From the NCBI GenBank assembly GCA_016195405.1, contig JACPZP010000006.1, forward strand, positions 62,001 through 126,000: DNA of 64,000 nt, read 5' to 3'. The notes beneath the pieces were generated by a model that was not told the origin of the DNA, searched no databases, and was given only the letters and a program-made list of their open reading frames with translations. Origin of the DNA: Planctomycetota bacterium. GTDB taxonomy: Bacteria; Planctomycetota; Planctomycetia; Gemmatales; Gemmataceae. Position numbers and translations under genes: made by a program. Below are positions 16,810 to 25,371 of this stretch, one piece after another (within the stretch, counting starts at the first letter, position 1; each line of letters opens with the position of its first letter).

Positions 16810-17343
16810 TTATTCTTTCCGTTTCAGCTCCCCTACCTGCACGCCTTGCAACTGGTACGACTCGACTTCGATTTTTCGGCTTTTGATTCCGGTTACGCGC
16901 GGCTCCTTGAGGCCGACCGATGCGATTTCGACGAACAGACTCTCGCCGCGGCGTTCGTATTTGGCGTTGATCAGCACGTCGTTGACCTTGAAGTGACAGT
17001 AGATGGCGTTTCCCATCAGGCGAGCGTCGATCACGATGCCGTTCTTCTCGTCGATCTTGAACTGGCCCGCTTTCTCCAGGTCGGGCACAAGCTCGTAATT
17101 TCGCACCTGCCTCTTTTTGTCGACGCCGTAGATGATTCGCCAGGTGAAGGACTTCTTGCCTTCGATCGGGCCGATGTGCAGCTCCATGGGCAGCTCCTCG
17201 GATTTGCCGCTCGGCGAGTGAACGGTGAGCTTTCCGAGCCAATTGCCGTGCCAGTTTTCGGGCAGAGCTGGGTCAGGCGCACCGCCAGCCGCTTGAGCGG
17301 CCCATAAGAGCCAGACGCTTGCCGATACCGACGTCATGAACAT
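16810..17343 (-). CDS. secreted hypothetical protein
   Basis: 177 residues. The ATG at 17343 has GGGGAG five bases upstream. The N-terminus MFMTSVSASVWLLWAAQAAGG looks like a signal peptide with cleavage near AQA-AGG. The mature part is beta-rich and polar, starting ENWHGNWLGKLTVHSPSGK and containing LPMELHIGPIEGKKSFTWR and GIVIDARLMGNAIYCHFKV. The pattern recalls small planctomycete proteins that describe a corrected weight or lipocalin-like barrel, but I do not recognise a named family. Function unknown. It faces the DUF2442 gene convergently and has a divergent neighbour at 17515. Confidence 0.6.
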   Translation of the reverse strand: MFMTSVSASVWLLWAAQAAGGAPDPALPENWHGNWLGKLTVHSPSGKSEELPMELHIGPIEGKKSFTWRIIYGVDKKRQVRNYELVPDLEKAGQFKIDEKNGIVIDARLMGNAIYCHFKVNDVLINAKYERRGESLFVEIASVGLKEPRVTGIKSRKIEVESYQLQGVQVGELKRKE

Positions 17344-17443
17344 GACGGCTCCCCAATAGAAGAAAACCATTTCGCCAACCGCGCCATATGTGTATTCTGG
17401 GATATAGACGGCCCAATGGGTGTTCGCCCATCAAGTCCTCTGC

Positions 17444-17504
17444 GTAGGTCGGGATTCCAATCCTGACCGCCCATGAACGCGTCAGGATTCCCATCCTGAC
17501 TTAC
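17444..17504. repeat. palindromic element, GTAGGTC type
   Basis: GTAGGTCGGGATTCCAATCC and, downstream, GTCAGGATTCCCATCCTGAC followed by TTAC: two short hairpins with mutually complementary halves. Related to 39234-39282 (GTAGGTCAGGC...GCCTGACCTAC). Located between the divergent genes at 17343 and 17515, so it lies in both upstream regions. Confidence 0.7.
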
Positions 17505-17514
17505 GGAATCCAGC

Positions 17515-19203
17515 ATGTCGATTCGATTCAAGTGCCCGCATTGCAAGAAGCCGTTGGTCGTGAAGGACCATTTGGCGGGAAAGAGGGCCGCCTGTCCGGT
17601 TTGCAAGAAGCCGGTGCCGATCCCTGTGCCGGTGGCGCCGCCGGCCGACGTGGAGAGCTTCGCGGCCGCCGCGCTCGCGGATGCGCCGACCGCGCCCGCC
17701 GCCGACGCTTCCAAGAAACCTATCGAAATGGACTGCCCCTTTTGCGAGGAGCCACAAAGCTTCAGCGCCGACTTGGGCGGCAAGCAGGCTCAATGCTCGG
17801 CGTGCAAGCGGATCATCAAGGTGCCCATGCCCAAGGGCGAAAAGCCCAGGGACTGGCGCGACCTGATCAAGAAAGGGCCGACCGCAGCGCTCGTGAACTT
17901 GCCCGAGCAGCTCGAAGGCGCCTGGGGCACCGAGCAGAAGACGCGCGTCAGCGGCACCGCGCTCGTGGAAGCCGACGCCCTGCCGGAAGCCGAATTGGAG
18001 CCGATCGGCGTAGCCGGCTGGATCAAGCGCGTTGGCTTGTGGGGTGGAATCCCCGCCCTTTTCATCCTCGGCTATCTCGGCATCAGCAAGATGACCGCGG
18101 TCAAGGTCGAAAAGGATGACGTCAGGGACACGCTGGCATATCTTGAGTCCCACCCCGACGCGCCCAAGTTGCAAGCGGCAGAGCTTCATCGGGCAATCGG
18201 AGAACTGTCCCTTTGCAAAGAGAAGGGAAACGCGAATGACGCGCGACTTGAATTCGTGAATGCTCGCAGATTGGGCTCTGATCCGAAGGGCCTGGAAGAA
18301 TTCGAGCGGGACATGTTCTTGATCGACCTCATCCGTGCGCAGAGGGAGATGGGAGGCAGCGACGAAGAAGACTTGGCGAAGACACGCATTGCGTGGAAGG
18401 ACAACCGGTTTCGCGAAGAATTGATGCGAACGCTAGAGGCAATGACCCTCCAAGCCCGCGCCGTGGCCGTGAGCGAGCTGGCGACCTGGCTCGCCGAGAA
18501 GAACCAGATTGAAATCGCCGTCGGCATGGCGCCTACAACTGCGTCCCAGGTTTCGCTGTTGCTTGCTTCCAAGAAACCGGATATGGCGGAAAATCTCCTG
18601 AAGAAGCCAACTGCCGATGAGAAATCCCTGGGGAATTCCCAGGCTCGGATCGGTCACGCGGAAGGAAGTACGCGGCTGCGGAATTACGCCGAAGCGATGA
18701 AACTATTAAAACTTCCTGGACCGGCAGTAGGGCGACTCGAAGCGGGGCTGGCCGCGGCTTCCGTGGCGATGTCGGACAGCCAGGCGGATAAATCGGCTAG
18801 TCGCCAATTCCTCCTCGAGGCGATCGCAGCGGCAAATGAAGTCAAAGAAAAGGAGCTGTCGCCGCTCTTGCGGCTTCAGCTCATCAAGCTGGGAGCGCGC
18901 AATCATTACTCGGAAGTCAAGGATTTCGTGCCGCCGCAGGCCGGAAGCTTAACTTCTTGGGGCCAATATTATCTCTTCGCCGGCGAGCTGAGCCGCTCTG
19001 ACAAGAAATTCGACGAAGACGTGAAAGACAAAGTCAAGGACGAGAACCACCCGGCCCATGCTTTCGCATGGGAGCTAGTCGCCCGCCACAACACACAGCT
19101 GGGCTATGAGTCCTATATGCGCGAGATGTTGAGCGGCCTTCCCGACGCGATCCGCCCGTTCGTGCAGATGGGCATTGCCCTGGGGAAGAAGAATCCGAAA
19201 TAA
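17515..19203 (+). CDS. membrane protein with two N-terminal zinc ribbons
   Basis: 562 residues, typical of planctomycete-specific proteins. The N-terminus carries two zinc-ribbon-like CxxC...CxxC motifs: FKCPHCKKPLVV...AACPVCKKPV (residues 5-32) and MDCPFCEEP...AQCSACKRIIK (about 75-105), separated by an Ala/Pro-rich linker. One hydrophobic helix follows near residue 178 (WGGIPALFILGYLGISKM). The remaining about 380 residues are alpha-helical and look like degenerate tetratricopeptide-type repeats (RQFLLEAIAAANEV, LRLQLIKLGARNHYS), probably on the far side of the membrane. Function unknown. Confidence 0.7.
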   Translation: MSIRFKCPHCKKPLVVKDHLAGKRAACPVCKKPVPIPVPVAPPADVESFAAAALADAPTAPAADASKKPIEMDCPFCEEPQSFSADLGGKQAQCSACKRIIKVPMPKGEKPRDWRDLIKKGPTAALVNLPEQLEGAWGTEQKTRVSGTALVEADALPEAELEPIGVAGWIKRVGLWGGIPALFILGYLGISKMTAVKVEKDDVRDTLAYLESHPDAPKLQAAELHRAIGELSLCKEKGNANDARLEFVNARRLGSDPKGLEEFERDMFLIDLIRAQREMGGSDEEDLAKTRIAWKDNRFREELMRTLEAMTLQARAVAVSELATWLAEKNQIEIAVGMAPTTASQVSLLLASKKPDMAENLLKKPTADEKSLGNSQARIGHAEGSTRLRNYAEAMKLLKLPGPAVGRLEAGLAAASVAMSDSQADKSASRQFLLEAIAAANEVKEKELSPLLRLQLIKLGARNHYSEVKDFVPPQAGSLTSWGQYYLFAGELSRSDKKFDEDVKDKVKDENHPAHAFAWELVARHNTQLGYESYMREMLSGLPDAIRPFVQMGIALGKKNPK

Positions 19204-19228
19204 CTCGACCACCCGCTTGAGGGAAATC

Positions 19229-19702
19229 TCACTTGATCCCGAGCGCCTGGCGCTTTTCGTGAATGAACTTCACATGATGGGGGATGTGGTTGTTCATCGT
19301 GGTCACCATCTGCTCCAGCGACAACGGCCCGCGCTCATCGTGATTGCCGACCCGTTCCAGTGCTGATTCCGGCAGCTTGCGCAGGATGCGCGCGAATTGG
19401 CTGCGCGTCTTTTCGATGATCGTCAGCTCCTCCTCCAGATCGCGCTCGTGATATTGCAGGGCGGCCTTGAACTCATTCTCATCGGCGCCGATCAACGCCG
19501 GTTTGTCCTCGGCGATGATGCGCTTCATGCGGTCGGCGTAAATCGGGTCGAAGTCGGCCAAGTGAGCCACCACTTCGAGCGTGCTCATCTTGCCCGGAAC
19601 CGGTCGGGCCAGGAGTTGCTCGCGCGTCATCCCCGCCACCGCGGCCCGCAAAGTCTTCGGCCCCGCCAGATAGTCTTCGATCAACTGTGGTATCTTCGCC
19701 AT
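19229..19702 (-). CDS. DinB/YfiT-like four-helix protein
   Basis: 157 residues. Begins MAKIPQLIEDYLAGPKTLRAAV and shows the metal-site pattern of DinB_2/YfiT proteins: LEVVAHLADFDPIYADRM (first His) and a C-terminal NNHIPHHVKFIHEKRQ (second His pair). These proteins are cytoplasmic, often thiol-dependent, metalloenzymes or relatives; the substrate here is unknown. GGAGG lies seven bases before the ATG. Convergent with the zinc-ribbon gene. Confidence 0.85.
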   Translation of the reverse strand: MAKIPQLIEDYLAGPKTLRAAVAGMTREQLLARPVPGKMSTLEVVAHLADFDPIYADRMKRIIAEDKPALIGADENEFKAALQYHERDLEEELTIIEKTRSQFARILRKLPESALERVGNHDERGPLSLEQMVTTMNNHIPHHVKFIHEKRQALGIK

Positions 19703-19717
19703 GGGTGTGCCTCCAAA

Positions 19718-19819
19718 GTTTAGCCGCGAGCCAGCGGCGAGCGCGGGCCGGGACCGCGCGAGCGACTCTCTCCTCTGCGCGGGATTCTGCCCGCGCTCGC
19801 CGTTGGCTCGCGGCTAAAC
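19718..19819. repeat. GTTTAGCCGCGAGCC palindromic element, copy 1
   Basis: 102 bp. Arms GTTTAGCCGCGAGCCAGCGG / CCGTTGGCTCGCGGCTAAAC, with inner arms CGAGCGCGGGC / GCCCGCGCTCG and a variable centre. Family A of five copies. This copy lies between genes and is the only one whose length is not 1 modulo 3, so it has no stop-free frame through it. Confidence 0.92.
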
Positions 19820-19846
19820 AAATGCCGGTGATTCCAGTGTCGTTCT

Positions 19847-21508
19847 ATGAATTACAATGATCCTATGGCCATCGCCGAACACGATCCGTCGCGCGACGAA
19901 CGGCTCGCACGGATTCTCGAATCGATTTCGTCCGGCGACGGTCAAGTCGATCTGGAGGGAGTCTGCCGCGACAATCCCGACCTGGCCGACGAGTTGCGCC
20001 AGCTCGTCGCCATCGGCCAAATCATCGACATCTGCGGCTCCCTAAGCCAGAAAACACTGACCGGCGTCGTCGCGCCTGCCACAATCGGCGAACCGTTGCC
20101 GCGAACCTTCGGCGATTACGAATTGGTCGCGGAACTGGGCCGGGGCGGCATGGGCGTCGTCTACAAAGCATGGGACAAGAAACTGGAGCGCTTCGTCGCC
20201 CTCAAGATGGTGCTGCGCGGCCGATTCGCTTCGGAAGCGGACCTCGCGCGCTTCCGCAGCGAAGCGACCGCGGCGGCGGGACTGACCCATCCCAACATCG
20301 TGCCCGTCTTCCAGGTCGGCGAGCAGGACGGCCAAGCGTACTTCTGCATGAAGCATGTCGAAGGTAAGACGCTAAGCCAGTTGGTCGCGGAAGGACCATT
20401 GCCGGAGCGCAAGGCCGCGACTTATCTTCTGAAGATCACGCAGGCCGTGGAGCACGCCCATCAGCACGGCATCCTGCACCGCGATCTCAAGCCGGCCAAT
20501 GTCCTGATTGATGAAAGCGATGAGCCGCTAGTCACCGACTTCGGCCTGGCCAAACGCGCCCAAGGCGGCGCCAGCTTGACCGGCACCGGCGCCATTCTTG
20601 GCACGCCCAGCTACATGGCCCCCGAGCAAGCCGATTCCAGCGCGGGCAAACCGTCGAGCCCGGCGTGCGACGTCTATAGCCTGGGCGCCATCCTCTATGA
20701 GATGCTGACGGGCCGGGCGCCTTTCCTGGCCGCCACGCCGATGGAGACGCTGCTTCTGGTGCTGTCGGAGGAACCGGTCCGGCCGCGCCTTCTCAATCCA
20801 CAGATCGACACCGACCTGGAACTCGTGTGCCGCAAGTGCCTGGAGAAGCGGCCCGAGCATCGTTATGCCGGGGCCGACGCGCTGGCCAAGGATTTGACGG
20901 CGTTTCTCCAGGGCGAGCCGGTGTCGGCGCGCTCCAGCAGCCTGGTCTATTTCGTGAGCCGGCTGTTTCGCGAGACGCATCACGCTCCGGTCTTGGAGAA
21001 CTGGGGCTTGCTATGGATGTGGCACAGCTTGCAACTTTTTCTGTTGTGCGCGGTGACTTCGGCTCTGTATGCTGCCGGCGTCGAAAGCCACTGGCCTTAC
21101 CTCGGACTGTGGAGCGTCGGTCTGGTGTTATGGGGAACGATCTTCTGGCAACTGCGGCGCCGCGGCGGACCCGTAACGTTTGTGGAGCGCCAAGTCGCTC
21201 ATGCGTGGGCTGCCGGCGTGGTCGCCAGCATCGGCGTGTTCATCGTCGAGGTGATTCTGAATTTGCCCGCGCTGCTTCTGTCGCCGATCCTGGCCATCGC
21301 GGCGGGCATGGTCTTTCTCGTCAAGGCGGGGACGCTCTCGGGCTGGTTCTATATCGCGGCAGCGGCATCGTTTTTGGTCGCCGTGCCGATGTCGATAATC
21401 GGACCGCCATGGAGTCCGGTATTGTTCGGGTTGGTGTCGGCGGCGGGGTTCTTCGTGCCGGGGTTGAAGTACTATAGGCAGCGGTTGCGGGCGCGGCGCG
21501 AGGCATAA
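19847..21508 (+). CDS. Ser/Thr protein kinase with C-terminal membrane domain
   Basis: 553 residues. A helical N-terminal segment (about 85 residues) precedes the kinase domain at about 88-345: P-loop LGRGGMGVVYKAWD, VALKMV lysine, HRDLKPANVL catalytic loop, TDFGLAK Mg-binding loop, GTPSYMAPEQ activation segment and CDVYSLGAILYEMLTG. All catalytic residues are kept. In place of the usual planctomycete WD40 or TPR tail, the last 160 residues form about five hydrophobic helices (LFLLCAVTSALYAAGV, VASIGVFIVEVILNLPALLL), so the kinase faces the cytoplasm from a membrane anchor. Targets unknown. Confidence 0.92.
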   Translation: MNYNDPMAIAEHDPSRDERLARILESISSGDGQVDLEGVCRDNPDLADELRQLVAIGQIIDICGSLSQKTLTGVVAPATIGEPLPRTFGDYELVAELGRGGMGVVYKAWDKKLERFVALKMVLRGRFASEADLARFRSEATAAAGLTHPNIVPVFQVGEQDGQAYFCMKHVEGKTLSQLVAEGPLPERKAATYLLKITQAVEHAHQHGILHRDLKPANVLIDESDEPLVTDFGLAKRAQGGASLTGTGAILGTPSYMAPEQADSSAGKPSSPACDVYSLGAILYEMLTGRAPFLAATPMETLLLVLSEEPVRPRLLNPQIDTDLELVCRKCLEKRPEHRYAGADALAKDLTAFLQGEPVSARSSSLVYFVSRLFRETHHAPVLENWGLLWMWHSLQLFLLCAVTSALYAAGVESHWPYLGLWSVGLVLWGTIFWQLRRRGGPVTFVERQVAHAWAAGVVASIGVFIVEVILNLPALLLSPILAIAAGMVFLVKAGTLSGWFYIAAAASFLVAVPMSIIGPPWSPVLFGLVSAAGFFVPGLKYYRQRLRARREA

Positions 21509-21515
21509 GTCCTGC

Positions 21516-21845
21516 TTACCGCGCGAGTTCATCGATTGCCTGTTGGACTGACGCCCGTTCTCTGGGATACTCTCGTTTGAGGCGCGCAAACAACTCTTTG
21601 CCTTCCTTGATTTTGCCGCCTCGCCAGAAACAAGAGGCGGCGCTAACCAAGCTGCGCAGGGCCAGTTCTTTAAGGCGCGCCTGCTCGTAGTCCTCTGCCA
21701 ACACGAGTTCAAGATAGGCCGCCGCGATTAAGTGCCTGGCAGCGGCTTGGCGATCTTTGCGCATCTGGGCCAACAACCCGCGTTGAATCTCGCGCGACTT
21801 GACGGTCACAAGCATATCGCTAACGCCAAACTCGGGTGGAATCAC
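21516..21845 (-). CDS. small helical hypothetical protein
   Basis: 109 residues, starting with GTG at 21845 preceded by AGGAG. Almost entirely amphipathic helix: REIQRGLLAQMRKDRQAAAR, LELVLAEDYEQARLKELALR, SLVSAASCFWRGGKIKEGKE. This resembles two or three TPR-like helical hairpins. It begins nine bases after the end of the frameshifted gene upstream on the same strand, so the two were one operon. No family recognised. Confidence 0.6.
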   Translation of the reverse strand: MIPPEFGVSDMLVTVKSREIQRGLLAQMRKDRQAAARHLIAAAYLELVLAEDYEQARLKELALRSLVSAASCFWRGGKIKEGKELFARLKREYPRERASVQQAIDELAR

Positions 21846-21853
21846 ACTAGCTC

Positions 21854-22380
21854 CTATTCCTTAAAGAAAGCGAATCGCGCTGATGGCGTTTCAAACTCGG
21901 CTACGAACAGAAAGAATTTAGCCTTCGCCCGTTTTTTGAACCTAATCCTTTTCGATTTCCACGCTTTCTGCATATCATGCTTGCGAGAGCGCCCGGCGAT
22001 TTCCAAAGCACAAGTGCGTCGCCGACAAGGTAATCTGCTCCGCTCCCAGAGACCGCGACGTCGCGAATCTCCAACCCGCCAATATGGTAAAGTGCAACAC
22101 CTGCCAATGCAATGCCAGCCATTTCGACGAGGTGCGTTCGCTCGTATGTAGCGAGAAGGCGCAGGAGAAATTGCTTGGAAATGCCCGACAAATCTACTTG
22201 GAGTGTGACCGCGTCGTTTTCTGCACCTGCGACATTTTCCAGAAAGGTGGGTATGGAAACAACGGACCTTCGCTTGCGTCTGCCGAGGACGAGGGCAGCC
22301 GCGCCGGCTATCTCTCGCCACACCAGCCTCGGGTGCATCAGCGAGAGGTCCCGCAGACGGTACAGCGGATCCTCAGCCAT
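21854..22380 (-). pseudogene. hypothetical protein gene with a frameshift
   Basis: From the ATG at 22380 the frame gives MAEDPLYRLRDLSLMHPRLV, ...VTLQVDLSGISKQFLLRLLA and VAVSGSGADYLVGDA, then leaves the expected reading near 22005-22016. The continuation in another frame is ALEIAGRSRKHDMQKAWKSK and KAKFFLFVAEFETPSARFAF, which fits the preceding part as one protein (compare GADYLV - LEIAGRSR). 527 bp is not a multiple of three, as expected for a one-base change. I do not recognise the family by name. Without correction the product ends in a spurious basic tail. Operon with the 21516-21845 gene. Confidence 0.6.
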
Positions 22381-22449
22381 GTTTCAATACCTTGCGAGAA
22401 ACTGCCAGAGCGCCTTTGTTTGCTCCCGTTACTTTTTATGGAGATTCCC

Positions 22450-23355
22450 ATGCTGTCTCGATTACTGCCGCTGCTTGGTTGCCTTTCGCTTGCCGGACCG
22501 CTGGCGGCCGGGGGCCAAGAAAAACTCTTTGTCGCCAAGCCCTTCACCGCCGAGGGCAGCTTTACGGACGGCATCGAAGGGCCCAACTGTGATCGCGACG
22601 GCAACGTCTACGCGGTCAACTTCGCCAAGGAACAAACTATCGGCAAAGTGACGCCCGACGGCAAGGCGGAGATCTTCGTCACCTTGCCGGGCAAATCGAC
22701 GGGCAACGGCATCGTCTTCGACCGTCAGGGCAACATGTATGTCGCCGATTACGTCGCCCACAACGTCCTCAAAATCGACATGAAGACGCGGAAGATTGAA
22801 ATCTATGCCCACAACGACAAGATGAACCAGCCCAACGATCTCGCCATCACGCGCGACGGCACGCTTTACGCCAGCGACCCCGCCTGGAAGAAAGACACCG
22901 GCCAGCTGTGGCGCATCGACAAGGACGGCTCGACGCATCTCCTCGCCAAGGACATGGGCACCACCAACGGCATCGAAGTCGGCCCCGACGGCAAGACGCT
23001 CTACGTCAACGAAAGCGTGCAACGCAACGTCTGGGAGGTTCCCATCAGAGCCGATGGATCTCTGGGCGAAAAGAAGCTTCTCAAAAAGTTCGACGACTTC
23101 GGCTTCGACGGCATGCGCGCCGACGTCGACGGCAACCTCTACATCACGCGCTACGGCAAGGGCACCGTTGCCGTGCTATCACCGAAGGGCGAAGTGCTGC
23201 GCGAGATCGATGTGTTAGGCAAGAAACCCAGCAACATTTGCTTCGGCGGCCCCGACGGGAAAACGGTGTACGTCACCGAAGTCGAGCATTGCCGGCTGGT
23301 GTCGTTCCGCGTCGATCGGCCGGGATTGGCATGGCAGCGGTGGCGGGAGAAATGA
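22450..23355 (+). CDS. SMP-30/gluconolactonase-like secreted beta-propeller
   Basis: About 301 residues from the ATG at 22450, chosen because GGAG lies six bases before it and because it leads straight into a signal peptide (LSRLLPLLGCLSLAGPLAAGG). The mature protein has the SMP-30/LRE propeller repeats: GPNCDRDGNVYAVNF, GNGIVFDRQGNMYVADY, QPNDLAITRDGTLYASDP, TNGIEVGPDGKTLYVNES, GFDGMRADVDGNLYITRYG and PSNICFGGPDGKTVYVTE. Acidic residues suited to the divalent metal (E in EGPN, N/D in the QPNDL and FDGMRAD loops) are present. Probably a periplasmic lactonase; the substrate is unknown. Confidence 0.88.
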   Translation: MLSRLLPLLGCLSLAGPLAAGGQEKLFVAKPFTAEGSFTDGIEGPNCDRDGNVYAVNFAKEQTIGKVTPDGKAEIFVTLPGKSTGNGIVFDRQGNMYVADYVAHNVLKIDMKTRKIEIYAHNDKMNQPNDLAITRDGTLYASDPAWKKDTGQLWRIDKDGSTHLLAKDMGTTNGIEVGPDGKTLYVNESVQRNVWEVPIRADGSLGEKKLLKKFDDFGFDGMRADVDGNLYITRYGKGTVAVLSPKGEVLREIDVLGKKPSNICFGGPDGKTVYVTEVEHCRLVSFRVDRPGLAWQRWREK

Positions 23356-23404
23356 CATGGTAGGAAGAGTCAGCCGAATTTGGTATAGTGCAAGCGTGTG
23401 AATA

Positions 23405-23782
23405 ATGCTTGTGAAGAAACTCCGTTTCGCTGGGTGGGACATGGCTCCTAGCACAACCGCAGTGATTAAACCGGGTCACGCTTCCTTTATTATCTTCGCG
23501 AACAAGCTTGATCGCTCGGGACATTCCGATGCTTCATTGGACCTCATTTACGATGAGATTGATGAGCTGCTGCGGGCCCAGCGGTTTGCGGATATCGACG
23601 AGATCCTGCGGGAAGCCGCCGTCCCGAACTGCTCCACCGACGTCCTGCTGGCAATTCTGACCGCAACGGCGCCCGCCAAATCCCGGCTCGCGGCAAGGTC
23701 GGATTTTTTCCAACAAGTAAAGAGTGTGCTGGACACACGGGACGAGAAAGAACCCGGCCTGCTCGATGGTTTGGAGCAATGA
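23405..23782 (+). CDS. hypothetical protein
   Basis: 125 residues from ATG 23405; another in-frame ATG at 23441 is possible. The C-terminal part is helical and acidic (LDLIYDEIDELLRAQRFADIDE, ILREAAVPNCSTDVLLAILT). It lies eight bases before the next gene and the group runs on into the DUF1559 genes, so it may be co-transcribed with them. No family recognised and no transmembrane segment. Confidence 0.55.
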   Translation: MLVKKLRFAGWDMAPSTTAVIKPGHASFIIFANKLDRSGHSDASLDLIYDEIDELLRAQRFADIDEILREAAVPNCSTDVLLAILTATAPAKSRLAARSDFFQQVKSVLDTRDEKEPGLLDGLEQ

Positions 23783-23789
23783 GTGAGCC

Positions 23790-24461
23790 ATGGAAAAGTT
23801 GCGCTCAGCCAGCGAGACGCCAGTTTCGCAACTGGCATTTGTCGCCGTGAGCGTTTTTCCGGTGGACGTGTACCAGGCGCACATTGGTTTGCTTTATCGC
23901 AGCCAAGAGCCCATCGGAATTCGCCTGCTTCACTTGCGTTGGCATCATCGTCTGACGGATGACGCGCCCAGTGACGACTTCATCTGGATCGAACCATCTC
24001 TTCCAAAACGTCGAGCGAAACAAGTGGCTGCTCGTTGTCGTCAAATTCTGCGGGCAAATGGAAAATGGATCCCTTATGGCTTTAGTCTGCCAACGGATAA
24101 CTTCGATCGGCGGACGGCGGAGTTTCTAGTTGGTCCAACGAATCTCGGCCTAACTTGCGCGACCTTCGTGCTGGCGGTTTTTGAGTTTTCGGGCATCAGA
24201 CTTTTAGATTACTCCACGTGGAAGCAGAGGCCTGATGATGCCATTTGGCAACAGAAGATTATGGCCCTGTTGGAACGGACCGGCGCGGACGCGTTCCACG
24301 TTGAAGCCTTAAGACAAACGATCAGCTGTTTTCGGTTTCGCCCTGAAGAGGTCGCGGCGGCCGCAGCGCTTTTTCCACCTGCCGCCACCTGTGACTCAGC
24401 TTGCGAGTTTGTCGTGCAAGTGTCGCATCGCGTCCAGAAGCTTGAGCGAGGAAGGACGTGA
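23790..24461 (+). CDS. hypothetical protein, possibly permuted papain-like
   Basis: 223 residues. Two segments stand out: VFPVDVYQAHIGLLYRSQEP near residue 30, and NLGLTCATFVLAVFEFSGIR near residue 115. A His followed much later by a Cys at a helix start is the order of catalytic residues in permuted NlpC/P60 (YiiX, LRAT-like) proteins. This is a weak resemblance, not a family assignment. The C-terminal third is helical. Four bases separate it from the DUF1559 gene. Confidence 0.55.
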   Translation: MEKLRSASETPVSQLAFVAVSVFPVDVYQAHIGLLYRSQEPIGIRLLHLRWHHRLTDDAPSDDFIWIEPSLPKRRAKQVAARCRQILRANGKWIPYGFSLPTDNFDRRTAEFLVGPTNLGLTCATFVLAVFEFSGIRLLDYSTWKQRPDDAIWQQKIMALLERTGADAFHVEALRQTISCFRFRPEEVAAAAALFPPAATCDSACEFVVQVSHRVQKLERGRT

Positions 24462-24465
24462 GTGT

Positions 24466-25359
24466 ATGGCAGGCAAGCGCCCTGGTTTCTCCATCACCGA
24501 GTTGGTCGTCATCCTCGTCGTGACAGCGGCTGCGCTCGCGCTCGCGATCATGGCCTTAAACAGAGGAAGGCGGGTGCATGGAAACGTCCAGCACCTCAAC
24601 AATTTGAAGCAGCTGTCTTTGGCGGCTCACTCTTGCAACGATGTTTTTCGCAAATTGCCACCGGCCTACGGCAAGCTGGGCGCGCCGCCCGTCCCTGGAA
24701 ATTACTCCGTCCACTTTCACCTAATGCTTTTTGTAGAGGCTGACAACGTTTACAGAACGGCTAAGACCGATGCCGCCGTTTGGGCCTTCAAAGCCTCGGC
24801 CGATCCTTCGACCTCTGATGACCGCGGCGTTCAGAACTTCGCCGCCAATCTCCGCGTCTTTTCGGACAAGGGGCTCTCCACTCCTTACAACGCCGACATC
24901 GACTTCGGCGACCCGTTGTTTTCGGACACCTGGGACAGCGGCAACGGAACTGCCCGCATTCCCACAACATTTGAGCCGCGCGGCACAAGCTATGTCATCA
25001 TTTTCTCGACGCGCTTTGCCAATAACACGGCCCGACGCTTCTATCCGGGCGCGCCGACCTGCTCATCGTACTCGGGCAAGCCTTACCACGACGACGGGGC
25101 ATTCTTCGGGAGCAAGGCGGCACTCGGATTCGCCCGCAGCGAGACTTCCAATACTCCGACATTTCAGACGGCGCCATTTCCGGTTTCCGTGAACTGCGCG
25201 TATAGCGCGTTCTCCCACAGCTTCAGGCCGGATCTGATCGACGTGGCGCTCGCCGATGCCAGCGTTCGTTCGATAAGTGCAGAAATATCGCCGGAAACCT
25301 GGAATCGAGCGATGCAGCCGAATTGCGAGTTGAAGCCGGACGCCGATTGGGAGAATTGA
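24466..25359 (+). CDS. DUF1559 prepilin-like protein
   Basis: 297 residues. The N-terminus KRPGFSITELVVILVVTAAA is a type IV prepilin/pseudopilin signal: Gly-Phe cleavage site, Glu at +5 and a hydrophobic helix. The DUF1559 body follows with the hallmark HLNNLKQLSLAAHSCNDVF, the GNYSVHFHLMLFVEADN core and the C-terminal SFRPDLIDVALADASVRSIS. Such proteins are abundant in planctomycetes and are thought to be exported and processed like pseudopilins; their role is unknown. GAAGGA lies before the ATG. Confidence 0.93.
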   Translation: MAGKRPGFSITELVVILVVTAAALALAIMALNRGRRVHGNVQHLNNLKQLSLAAHSCNDVFRKLPPAYGKLGAPPVPGNYSVHFHLMLFVEADNVYRTAKTDAAVWAFKASADPSTSDDRGVQNFAANLRVFSDKGLSTPYNADIDFGDPLFSDTWDSGNGTARIPTTFEPRGTSYVIIFSTRFANNTARRFYPGAPTCSSYSGKPYHDDGAFFGSKAALGFARSETSNTPTFQTAPFPVSVNCAYSAFSHSFRPDLIDVALADASVRSISAEISPETWNRAMQPNCELKPDADWEN

Positions 25360-25371
25360 TCGGAGCCTTCC

